Of a stretch of DNA of 33,668 nt, positions 1-6,180 are shown piece after piece. The notes beneath the pieces were generated by a model, which did no database searches, was not told the origin of the DNA, and saw only the letters and a list, made by a program, of their open reading frames with translations. How positions within the stretch are numbered: position 1 is the first letter of the stretch; each line of letters starts with the position of its first letter. The DNA is from CAYQTL01 sp964420405. GTDB lineage: Bacteria > Acidobacteriota > Thermoanaerobaculia > Thermoanaerobaculales > Sulfomarinibacteraceae. The stretch covers positions 1 to 33,668 of the forward strand of contig CAYQTL010000054.1 in NCBI GenBank assembly GCA_964420405.1, written 5' to 3'. The position numbers and the translations under genes were made by a program.

Positions 1-58
<58 letters not shown>

Positions 59-88
59 CCCGCGCGATCTCCGATCCGATTGGACCTC

Positions 89-165
89 CCGCCTGTAGCT
101 CAGCGGGATAGAGCAACGGACTTCTAATCCGTGGGTCAGAGGTTCGAGTCCTCTCAGGCGGGCCA
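89..165 (+). tRNA. tRNA-Arg (UCU)
   Basis: A full cloverleaf. The acceptor CCGCCTG (89-95) pairs with CAGGCGG (155-161), the discriminator is G162 and CCA is encoded at 163-165. The D arm contains TAGCTCAGCGGGATAGAGC. The anticodon stem ACGGA/TCCGT encloses the loop CTTCTAA, giving anticodon TCT at 123-125. The T loop is TTCGAGT. It lies 31 bases after tRNA-Pro, probably on one transcript. Confidence 0.96.
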
Positions 166-200
166 CTGGCCGTCCGACCGGTTCGATACGACGTTGATAC

Positions 201-277
201 GGTGGGCGTAGCTCAGTTGGTAGAGCACAGGATTGTGGCTCCTGTGGTCGTGGGTTCGATCCCCATCGCTCACCCCA
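201..277 (+). tRNA. tRNA-His (GUG)
   Basis: The anticodon loop TTGTGGC sits in the stem CAGGA/TCCTG and gives GTG. The acceptor GTGGGCG (202-208) pairs with CGCTCAC (267-273). The discriminator is C274 and CCA is encoded (275-277). G201 faces C274 and can serve as the G-1 that histidyl-tRNA synthetase requires, so the mature tRNA starts at 201. Confidence 0.96.
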
Positions 278-301
278 GCTCTTTCGACAACCGAATCGTG
301 T

Positions 302-378
302 GCGCCCGTAGCTCAGCTGGATAGAGCGTCAGACTCCGGATCTGAAGGCCGTGCGTTCGAATCGCGCCGGGCGCACCA
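302..378 (+). tRNA. tRNA-Arg (CCG)
   Basis: The acceptor GCGCCCG (302-308) pairs with CGGGCGC (368-374), the discriminator is A375 and CCA is encoded (376-378). The anticodon stem TCAGA/TCTGA encloses CTCCGGA with anticodon CCG at 336-338. This is the last gene of the Pro-Arg-His-Arg cluster; a terminator hairpin begins 18 bases downstream. Arg-CCG, His and Pro-UGG tRNAs are also grouped in other bacteria, for example the E. coli argX-hisR-leuT-proM cluster. Confidence 0.96.
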
Positions 379-395
379 TCCGCACACGTGTTTCG

Positions 396-420
396 AGCCG
401 CCCCGACGGGGCGGCTTTCG
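396..420 (+). terminator. intrinsic terminator of the tRNA cluster
   Basis: A perfect 9-bp stem, AGCCGCCCC (396-404) and GGGGCGGCT (408-416), with a three-base loop and a short T-rich tail (TTTCG, 416-420). It stands directly behind the last tRNA. The T run is short but the stem is very stable. Confidence 0.7.
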
Positions 421-753
421 CGTTTCTCCGGAGCACGATCGCCGCACCGGCGGCGACTGCTGACCCGGGCCGAACGCCGGACCGACCACGGTGACACCTG
501 GAACCTCGACTGCTGCCCGCGACGCTGACCCCGACGCTGACGCCGTCCCTGCCCCCTGACGCTGTTGCTGTCCCTGCCGCTGCCGCTGACCCTGGCGTCG
601 CATCGACGGCACGGACGTGGAACGCGGGCCGATCGTGGTGGTCGCCGGACTGCCGCCGTCGTCGCCCTCCGCGCCGCCGCGGCCAGGATCGCCCGAGCCG
701 TCCTCCGGGCGCCGGCAGGCCCTCCGGCCACGCTGCCATGGCACCATGGCTCC
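421..753. other. gene-free stretch between tRNA cluster and serine hydrolase
   Basis: No convincing gene. Open frames here on both strands are Arg/Pro/Gln-rich translations of repeat sequence. From about 519 to 596 the DNA is a degenerate six-base-period array of CTG-containing units (CTGACG, CTGCCG, CTGTCC and variants), the same module as in the composite repeats near 3450 and 3960. I see no clear promoter for the hydrolase that follows. Confidence 0.6.
519..596 (+). repeat. degenerate hexanucleotide array (CTGNCG type)
   Basis: A run of imperfect six-base units built on CTG (gacgctga, ccgctgcc, gtccctgc and so on). It resembles the CTG module of the composite elements at 3234-3525 and 3741-4036, without the conserved core or the GGGATC arm. 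It could be an eroded remnant. Confidence 0.5.
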
Positions 754-1719
754 ATGACACACGCACTGCCGATCCTGCTGGCGACGACGGCACTCCTCGC
801 GACCGCCGCACCGTGTGCGGCCGACGACTGGGCGGCGACGCTCGCGGAACGCCTGGCGTCGGTGGAGGGCGTCGAGACGGTGCTGGTGTCGCGCCAGGGC
901 GAGGTGCTCGTCGAGCGCGGCGCGCCGGACGTCCCGACCAACATCAAGTCGGCCTCCAAGTCGCTGCTGTCGGCGCTGGTGGGGATCGCCGTCGAGGAGG
1001 GGATCTTCTCGTCCCTCGACCAGCCGGTCGCCGAGCTGCTGCCGGAGGCGTTCGCCGCGGCCGGGTCCAGGGAGAAGCGGAGGATCACCGTCCGCCACCT
1101 GCTGACGATGACCGCGGGGCTGGAGAGCACCAGCGGGATGGCCTACGGCCGCTGGGTCGCGACCGACAGCTGGGTGGAGGCGGCCCTCGGACGGCCGCTG
1201 CTCGACCCGCCGGGCACGAGATTCCGCTACTCCACCGGCAACACCCACCTGCTGTCGGCGGCGCTCACCGAGGCGTCCGGGCGGTCGACCCTCGAGCTGG
1301 CCCGGACGCACCTGCTGGGGCCCGCAGGCATCGCCGTCGCCGACTGGCAGCGCGACCCCGAGGGCTACTACTTCGGCGGCAACAACCTGTCGATGACGCC
1401 CCGGAACCTGCTCCGGCTCGGCTGGCTGTACCTGCGGGCGGGTCGGTCGGGCGACCGCCAGGTGGTGACGCGGGCGTGGGTCGAGGCCTCGACCCGGGTC
1501 CACTCGGCGGGCTGGCCCGACCGGTACGGGCAGTACGGCTTCGGCTGGTGGATCCGTCCCCGTCACGCGTTCATGGCGGTGGGCTTCGGCGGCCAGTTCC
1601 TGTACGCCGACCCGAGGACCGGCGCCGCGGTGGTGGTGATCTCGACCTCCGGCGGCAAGCGCCCCGAGTGGGACCGGAAGGTGATCGGGATCATCGAGGA
1701 CGGCCTGCCGGGGCGGTGA
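754..1719 (+). CDS. secreted serine hydrolase, beta-lactamase/PBP4* fold (PF00144-like)
   Basis: A 321-residue protein. The ATG at 754 is chosen because it begins a clean signal peptide: a short polar start, a hydrophobic run at about residues 5-20, then an alanine-rich cleavage region before DDW. There is no clear Shine-Dalgarno site. The active-site motif SxxK is seen as SASK (Ser66, Lys69). The second motif is Y159-S-T followed by GN, as in esterase-type members. A late Gly-rich GFGGQF segment replaces the KTG box, as is common in PF00144. The family includes esterases, D-aminopeptidases and 6-aminohexanoate-dimer hydrolases as well as beta-lactamases, so the substrate cannot be given. It should be secreted to the periplasm or beyond. 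Its last 29 bases overlap the 3' end of the convergent peptidase gene. Confidence 0.85.
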   Translation: MTHALPILLATTALLATAAPCAADDWAATLAERLASVEGVETVLVSRQGEVLVERGAPDVPTNIKSASKSLLSALVGIAVEEGIFSSLDQPVAELLPEAFAAAGSREKRRITVRHLLTMTAGLESTSGMAYGRWVATDSWVEAALGRPLLDPPGTRFRYSTGNTHLLSAALTEASGRSTLELARTHLLGPAGIAVADWQRDPEGYYFGGNNLSMTPRNLLRLGWLYLRAGRSGDRQVVTRAWVEASTRVHSAGWPDRYGQYGFGWWIRPRHAFMAVGFGGQFLYADPRTGAAVVVISTSGGKRPEWDRKVIGIIEDGLPGR

Positions 1720-3172
1720 GCCCGGCGGTCTCGGCGAGCCGCCACACCGGCAGCTCGCCGTCCTCCCCGGCCGTCTGCCGGAACCGGCCGTACTGGTACA
1801 GCCCGTAGAGCTGGCGGGGCTCGAGCAGCGCCGCCAGCGTCCGCCAGCGGTCGCCACCGAAGGGTACGACGAGGCTTCCTGGCCCGAACGCCACCGCCGC
1901 CGCCGGCTCGCAACGCACCAGCTGGCGGCCTCCGTACCGCTCGTAGACGGTGTCCCGCTCCGACTGGACGCTCTCGAGGGCGCACCGCTCGGCGGCGAGC
2001 CGCTCCTCGCGCTCGAGCACCCGGTACGGGATCTCGTGGCGGTCGAGCAGCTCGCGGTAGGGCGACGCCGACGCCTCCCCGACCACGTAGCCGGCGGGCG
2101 TGGCGACCACCCCCTTGACCACCCGGTCGTGCATCCGGCGGGCGGTCGGCACCAGCACCGTCGCGCCGGTGCCGAGGTCGACGACCGGGACCTCGTCGAG
2201 CCGCATGCCGACGTTGCCCCACAGGACGTTGACTGGCAGGAACGCCGGCGGCGCAGCGCGGCGCGCCTCGGCGGCAGCGTCGAGGCTCGCCCGCCGCAGC
2301 TCCCGGTCGTGGAGGAAACGCTCGAGCAGGATCCGGTAGCCGGCGACCCGCTCCGCGAGATCGGCCATGGGATCGGCCGCCGCCCGCCGCACGCCCGACT
2401 CGATGATCACACCGAGGCCTCCGGCGGCGAGGGCGAGGCCGTTGCGGGCGTCGTCGGCCTCCAGCGTCGACGGCCGGATCTCCTCGTCCGGCGGGAGGCC
2501 GCCGACCAGGTACCGCCGGTACGGGATCCCCGCTGCGGCCATGGCGGCCCGCGCGTCGTGCACCCACCGCAGGCCGACCTCGTAGACCGCCTCCGGCAGC
2601 AGCAGGCTGTTGGCGGTGTCCATCGTCACCAACGGCCACTCGCCCCAGCCGCGGTCGCGGTAGTCGGAGCTGTCGCGGGCGAACTCGTGGCCGTCGACCA
2701 CCAGGTGCGGGCGGATCCGCCGGGCGAGGGCGTGCAGCGCCCGGGTCTCGGGCTGGTCGAGAAGCAGGTGGTCGCGGTTGAGGTCGGCACCGGCCCCGTT
2801 GCGGCGGAGGCCGGCGGCGGCGCCGTCGGGGTTGGCGAGGGGCACCAGCCAGACGTCGGCACCCGCCGGCAGCGCGCCCGGGTCGGCTGCCACCCGCTCG
2901 ACCAGATCGAGCATCGCCTCCTTGCCGGCGGGCTCGTCGCCGTGCTGCTGGCCCACCAGGAGCAGGCGCCACTCGACCGGCTCGCCCGGACGGTGGAGTC
3001 GGACGGCGTGCAGCGGACGGCCGCCGGCCGATCGGCCGATGGTCTCCAGCTCCACCCACGGTCGCGCGGCGGCCGCCTCGAGCCGCCGCCCGAGCTCCTC
3101 CGGCGGCGTGCCGCCGATGCCGAGAGCCGCCGTCGCCGCCAGACCGAGCGTCACCGTCGTCGTGAGCGTCAT
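1691..3172 (-). CDS. M14-family zinc carboxypeptidase, secreted
   Basis: A 493-residue protein. The ATG at 3172 is preceded by GGGGAGG about six bases away and starts a signal peptide (hydrophobic at about 6-20). The M14 zinc site is readable: HGDE gives His77 and Glu80, and DGHEF gives His162. LNRD (Asn132, Arg133) matches the substrate-carboxylate binding pair of carboxypeptidase A, and Glu258 in GVIIESG is the likely catalytic glutamate. The catalytic domain occupies roughly 25-310. The last 180 or so residues form a C-terminal region I do not recognise. The expected role is removal of C-terminal residues from peptides in the periplasm or outside the cell. The open frame continues upstream to 4003 through repeat DNA; that extension is rejected because it is Arg/Pro-rich low complexity. 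Confidence 0.87.
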   Translation of the reverse strand: MTLTTTVTLGLAATAALGIGGTPPEELGRRLEAAAARPWVELETIGRSAGGRPLHAVRLHRPGEPVEWRLLLVGQQHGDEPAGKEAMLDLVERVAADPGALPAGADVWLVPLANPDGAAAGLRRNGAGADLNRDHLLLDQPETRALHALARRIRPHLVVDGHEFARDSSDYRDRGWGEWPLVTMDTANSLLLPEAVYEVGLRWVHDARAAMAAAGIPYRRYLVGGLPPDEEIRPSTLEADDARNGLALAAGGLGVIIESGVRRAAADPMADLAERVAGYRILLERFLHDRELRRASLDAAAEARRAAPPAFLPVNVLWGNVGMRLDEVPVVDLGTGATVLVPTARRMHDRVVKGVVATPAGYVVGEASASPYRELLDRHEIPYRVLEREERLAAERCALESVQSERDTVYERYGGRQLVRCEPAAAVAFGPGSLVVPFGGDRWRTLAALLEPRQLYGLYQYGRFRQTAGEDGELPVWRLAETAGLTAPAGRPR

Positions 3173-3233
3173 CGTGCCTCCCCGGGGAAACCGTACACCG
3201 GCCGGCATCCGCCGTGCGACTCCGGCGACCGCC

Positions 3234-3525
3234 GTCCGCGTCCGTGCCCGTGCCCGACAGGGTCCGCCTCGGCCCGCGACATCGATCGGTTCCGGTGTCC
3301 TGTTGGCTGCCGCGTCCCAGCGGAAGTCGCGTTCCCGGCCTGCCGCTGCATCGGGCACGGACGCGGGCACGGACGCGGACGCGGGCGCGGACGCGGGAGG
3401 GGGGCGACCGCGGTCGCCCACGGGCGGACGCTGTCGCAGCCGCTGAGCCTGCCGCTGTCGCTGGGCCTGTCTCTGAGGGTGGACGTGACCGTCGCCATCG
3501 GGATCGGGATCGGGATCGGGATCGG
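3234..3525 (+). repeat. composite modular repeat, copy A
   Basis: Modules in order: a GTCCGT/GCCCGT hexamer arm (about 3234-3257); a non-repetitive core of about 95 bases (3258-3352); a GGCACG/GACGCG array (about 3353-3398) that is the reverse complement of the first arm; the perfect palindrome GGGCGACCGCGGTCGCCC (3402-3419); a CTG hexamer array (about 3427-3475); a short linker; and (GGGATC)4 at 3500-3523. Copy B repeats the same modules in the same order with scattered substitutions and length changes in the arrays. Confidence 0.85.
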
Positions 3526-3584
3526 AGGCGGGGGCGACCGGAACGCGGCTGGGCGGGCCGTCGTGCTGCGCTCGAAGGGATGCG

Positions 3585-3672
3585 TGCCGGCTGGAAGCCG
3601 GCGCTCCGGGGCGGCGCTTCGCAGCGCCAGCTTCCAGCAGGCATGCTCCGTAGCGCCAGCTTCCAGCTGGCA
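3585..3672. repeat. dispersed 21-base hairpin-forming repeat, three arms
   Basis: The arm at 3585-3605 is the near-perfect reverse complement (two mismatches) of the arm at 3623-3643, and a third arm at 3652-3672 is a direct repeat of the second. The shared heart is GCTGGAAGC or its complement. An inner hairpin GGCGCT/AGCGCC lies at 3613-3628. It resembles REP-like palindromic repeats seen in many environmental genomes. No transposase is associated. Confidence 0.75.
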
Positions 3673-3740
3673 GGCTTGGCAGGCCGGCGGACACGGGCGA
3701 GCCACCCCGCGCCCGCGTCGAGACCGGTGGCGTCCGCCCC

Positions 3741-4036
3741 CGTCCGCGTCCGCGTCCGCGTCCGTGCCCGTTCCCGTGCCCGTACCCGACAGGGTCCGCC
3801 TCGGCCCGCGACATCCATCGGTTCCGGTGTCCCGTTCGCTGCCGCATCCCAGCGGATGTCGCGTTCCCGGACGTGCCGCTGCATCGAGGGCACGGGCGCG
3901 GACGCGGGAGGGGGGCGACCGCGGTCGCCCACGGGCGGACGCTGTCGCTGCCGCTGACCCTGCCGCTGTCGCTGGGCCTGCCGCTGAACGTCACCGTCGC
4001 CATCGGGAACGGGATCGGGATCGGGATCGGGATCGG
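3741..4036 (+). repeat. composite modular repeat, copy B
   Basis: The same module order as copy A: a CGTCCG/TGCCCG arm (about 3741-3790), the core with only scattered differences from copy A, a GGCACG/GACGCG array, the palindrome GGGCGACCGCGGTCGCCC (3913-3930), a CTG array (about 3938-3988) and a GGGATC array (4005-4034, first unit GGGAAC). The GGGATC end faces the Deg protease gene and stops 84 bases before its start codon. Confidence 0.85.
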
Positions 4037-4064
4037 AAGCAGGGGAAGGATGGGAAGCGACGCC

Positions 4065-4070
4065 TATACT
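4065..4070 (+). promoter_or_regulatory. possible -10 element of the Deg protease gene
   Basis: TATACT is an AT-rich hexamer in very GC-rich surroundings, 50 bases upstream of the start codon. I find no good -35 at the usual distance; that place lies just beyond the GGGATC array. Confidence 0.4.
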
Positions 4071-4120
4071 GGCGGCGGCGCGGGGATCGGGTGGCCGGTC
4101 CCGCGCCCAGGAGGCGTCCG

Positions 4121-5236
4121 ATGGCCGCATCCCGCTCGCTCGTGTCGATCCTGCTGCTCGCTGCCGGCTTCGGGGCCGGGATCGGCGTCAGCTCGCTGGC
4201 CTCGACCCGGACGCCGGGGTCGGAGGCGGGCCGGCCGCGCCCGGTGACCTCGCGGCCGGCGCTGCCCCCCGACGAGCTCGAGCTGACCTCGCTGTTCCAG
4301 CAGGCGTCGCCGTCGGTGGTCTACATCACCTCGATCACCGTCCGGCGCGACTTCTTCAGCCTCAACGTGTACGAGATCCCGTCCGGCACGGGCTCCGGGT
4401 TCCTGTGGGACGAGCACGGCCACGTGGTCACCAACTACCACGTCATCATGGAGGCACAGGCCGCCGAGGTGACCCTCAACGACCGCAGCACCTGGCCCGC
4501 GGAGCTGGTGGGGACCGCCCCCGAGAAGGACCTGGCAGTGCTTCGGATCGACGCGCCGGCCGAGGTCCTGCGGCCGATCGCGGTGGGCACGTCGAGCGAC
4601 CTGCTGGTCGGCCAGACCGTGCTCGCCATCGGCAACCCGTTCGGCTTCGACCAGACCCTCACCACCGGCGTGATCTCGGCGCTGGGGCGGGAGATCCGGT
4701 CGGTGGCGCGGGTGCCTGTGCGCAACGTGATCCAGACCGACGCCGCCATCAACCCCGGCAACTCGGGCGGCCCGCTGCTGGACAGCGCCGGCCGCCTGAT
4801 CGGAGTCAACACCGCGATCTACTCGACCTCCGGGTCGTACGCAGGGATCGGGTTCGCGATCCCCGTCGACACCGTCAACTGGGTGGTGCCGGACCTGATC
4901 GCCTACGGCCGCATCCGCCGGCCGACCCTCGGCGTCGAGCTCGCGCTGCCGCACGTGAACCGACGGCTCGGACTCGAGGGCCGCGGCGTGCTGATCATCG
5001 AGGTGGAGCCGGGCAGCGGCGCCGAGGAGGCGGGGCTGCGTCCGACGCGACGTGACCGGCGCGGCCGGATCCGGCTCGGGGACATCCTGGCAGCGGTCGG
5101 GGGCGAGCCCGTCCGCTCCGCCGAGGAGCTGCGACTGCGGCTCGAGCGCCGGGCGCCCGGGGAACGGGTCACCGTGACCGTCGACCGGGACGGCCGGCGG
5201 CTCGATGTCGAGGTGCGGCTCGGGGAGCCCCGCTAG
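4121..5236 (+). CDS. Deg/HtrA-family periplasmic serine protease with one PDZ domain
   Basis: A 371-residue protein. The ATG at 4121 has AGGAGG at 4109-4114, six bases upstream. Residues 7-27 form a hydrophobic signal or membrane anchor. The trypsin-like domain (about 55-250) has the full triad: His107 in TNYHVI, Asp137 in EKDLAV and Ser215 in NPGNSGGPL. A single PDZ domain follows (about 265-371). One PDZ plus an N-terminal anchor is the DegS-like layout; DegP and DegQ have two PDZ domains. The likely role is envelope protein quality control or regulated cleavage of a stress regulator; no anti-sigma gene is adjacent to support the latter. The open frame extends far upstream through repeat DNA, which is not taken as coding. 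Confidence 0.92.
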   Translation: MAASRSLVSILLLAAGFGAGIGVSSLASTRTPGSEAGRPRPVTSRPALPPDELELTSLFQQASPSVVYITSITVRRDFFSLNVYEIPSGTGSGFLWDEHGHVVTNYHVIMEAQAAEVTLNDRSTWPAELVGTAPEKDLAVLRIDAPAEVLRPIAVGTSSDLLVGQTVLAIGNPFGFDQTLTTGVISALGREIRSVARVPVRNVIQTDAAINPGNSGGPLLDSAGRLIGVNTAIYSTSGSYAGIGFAIPVDTVNWVVPDLIAYGRIRRPTLGVELALPHVNRRLGLEGRGVLIIEVEPGSGAEEAGLRPTRRDRRGRIRLGDILAAVGGEPVRSAEELRLRLERRAPGERVTVTVDRDGRRLDVEVRLGEPR

Positions 5237-5247
5237 CCTCCCCGGGC

Positions 5248-5595
5248 TCACGTCCGGCGGTGCCCTCTCCAGGTCCCGGCAGCCGTTGCGAGCGCGGCTG
5301 CCGCCAGGCCCCAGGGGTGCAGGCGGGTGACGCCGAACCGTCGTGCGACGACGCCGGCAGGACGGCCCGGCTCGAGGGTCGCCACCCGCCGCCGACCGAT
5401 CCGGGCCACCAGCCGCAGCCCCGCATCCGTTCCGGGCCACTCCGCCAGGGGGAGCGCCCCGCGAACGCCCGCCAGAGCCGACGCGGCGCGGAAGGTGGGG
5501 ATCTCCGCGACCAGCTCGCGACCCCGACCCACGAGCCGGACGGTTCCGGACGGACACTCGAGGGTCAGATCGGCGGTCACGAGCAGCTCGCGCAC
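5248..5595 (-). CDS. hypothetical protein, second gene of a small operon
   Basis: A 115-residue protein whose family I do not recognise. It starts with GTG at 5595, four bases after the stop of the 69-residue gene, so the two are almost certainly co-transcribed. Two segments look alike, VRLVGRGRELVAEIPT (about 20-35) and LRLVARIGRRRVATLEPG (about 61-78), suggesting a duplicated beta-strand unit. Near the C-terminus a short hydrophobic stretch (WGLAAAALATAAGTW, about 95-109) could be a membrane helix, followed by a basic tail. The 3' end faces the Deg protease gene with an 11-base gap. Confidence 0.62.
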   Translation of the reverse strand: MRELLVTADLTLECPSGTVRLVGRGRELVAEIPTFRAASALAGVRGALPLAEWPGTDAGLRLVARIGRRRVATLEPGRPAGVVARRFGVTRLHPWGLAAAALATAAGTWRGHRRT

Positions 5596-5599
5596 GGCG

Positions 5600-5809
5600 T
5601 CAGCCCGAGGCGCCGTCGCGGGTACTGATCCGCACGGTGCCGTTGAGACGCCAGCGTGCAGAGGCGGCTCCGGCGGACGCCGCCGACGGGACCGACACCT
5701 CCATGTCGTCGAACGTGTAGGCGATCTCGGCGCCGCGGCCGGTGAGCGTGTCGTACAGCCCGATGGCGAGCTCGGGCCAGGTGGTGGTCTCGGGAGTGTT
5801 CGCAGCCAT
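5600..5809 (-). CDS. small hypothetical protein, first gene of a small operon
   Basis: A 69-residue acidic protein. The ATG at 5809 is chosen over one nine codons upstream because AGGAGA lies about seven bases before it. No family is recognised. It has an N-terminal helix-like segment (WPELAIGLYDTLTGRG) and then alternating strand-like segments (EIAYTFDDMEVSVPS and ARWRLNGTVRIST), which reads like a small folded beta protein rather than a chance frame. No signal peptide. The strong ribosome site, the closely spaced partner gene and the AT-rich upstream region support a real gene. Confidence 0.65.
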   Translation of the reverse strand: MAANTPETTTWPELAIGLYDTLTGRGAEIAYTFDDMEVSVPSAASAGAASARWRLNGTVRISTRDGASG

Positions 5810-5845
5810 GGTTCGCTCTCCTTTCGCCCCGTCCAACCGGGCTCG

Positions 5846-5877
5846 TGTCTAGGAAAATTTCCACCGAATTCTAGACA
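5846..5877. promoter_or_regulatory. AT-rich inverted repeat, candidate operator
   Basis: TGTCTAG (5846-5852) and CTAGACA (5871-5877) are perfect 7-bp inverted arms 18 bases apart. Between them is the near-palindrome GGAAAATTTCC (5852-5862). The site lies 37-68 bases upstream of the ATG at 5809 and is the most AT-rich patch for kilobases, so it probably holds the promoter and a repressor or activator site. I could not assign -35 and -10 boxes with confidence. Confidence 0.55.
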
Positions 5878-5940
5878 AACGATAGATATTTCGCGCAGGC
5901 TGGCCGTCTCGGCTGGCGGGGGCAGGACCAGCGTTCAGCC

Positions 5941-6110
5941 CTTGGGCGACCGCGGCGGCCTCCCTCGTCCGCGTCCGTGCCCGATGTCGCGGCCCGGACA
6001 GCGACTGACGCTGTCGATATTCCCTGACGCTGACGCTCACGCCGACCCTGTCGATGCCGCTGGACGCCACCGCCGCCATCGGGATCGGGAACGGGATCGG
6101 GATCGGGATC
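5941..6110. repeat. composite repeat, mosaic copy C
   Basis: The left part (about 5944-5981) carries half of the GGGCGACCGCGG palindrome plus a CGTCCG/TGCCCG array. Read on the - strand this matches the middle of copies A and B. The right part (about 6000-6060) is a CTG hexamer array in + orientation, then a CACCGCCGCCATC linker and five GGGATC-type units at 6081-6110 (one is GGGAAC). The core is missing. It looks like rearranged modules of the same element. Confidence 0.65.
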
Positions 6111-6180
6111 GGAGGCGGCGGGGGGCGGGGTACGGAGCTCGGGGAGGGTCCTCCGACTCCGGCCCCGGCGGGGCCTCCGC

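Larger units (their letters stand above)
3173..4120. other. 948-base gene-free region made of repeats
   Basis: This lies between the divergently transcribed M14 peptidase and the Deg protease. It holds two near-copies of a composite repeat (3234-3525 and 3741-4036) in the same orientation, about 510 bases apart, with a separate family of 21-base palindrome-forming repeats between them (3585-3672). Open frames on both strands encode Arg/Pro/Gln-rich six-base-period peptides and look spurious. Confidence 0.75.
5810..6180. other. gene-free region upstream of the small operon
   Basis: This 371-base stretch contains an AT-rich control region (about 5846-5895) for the small - strand operon and, further right, a mosaic of composite-repeat modules (5941-6110). 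I see no gene. It also holds the 3' flank of the alpha/beta hydrolase gene, where GGCCCC/GGGGCC could form a hairpin (about 6163-6177) but without a T run. Confidence 0.6.

Noticed and set aside
233..463. 76-residue open frame across the tRNA-His and tRNA-Arg genes
   Set aside because: It reads through the tRNAs and gives the well-known spurious PVAQLDRASDSGSEG-type peptide that results from translating a tRNA.
565..753. Upstream start for the beta-lactamase-fold hydrolase
   Set aside because: It would add 63 residues of repeat-derived, Arg-rich sequence before an otherwise good signal peptide that begins at 754.
3173..4003. Upstream extension of the M14 peptidase frame
   Set aside because: It is low-complexity translation of the composite repeats; the ATG at 3172 has a good ribosome site and signal peptide.
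3234..4036. CRISPR-like array
   Set aside because: The repeats are six-base tandem units and two long near-copies, not uniform 25-40-base repeats with unique spacers, and no cas genes are present.
2036..4120. N-terminal extension of the Deg protease frame of nearly 700 residues
   Set aside because: It is antisense to the M14 peptidase and then Arg/Pro-rich repeat translation; a strong ribosome site and signal anchor lie at 4121.
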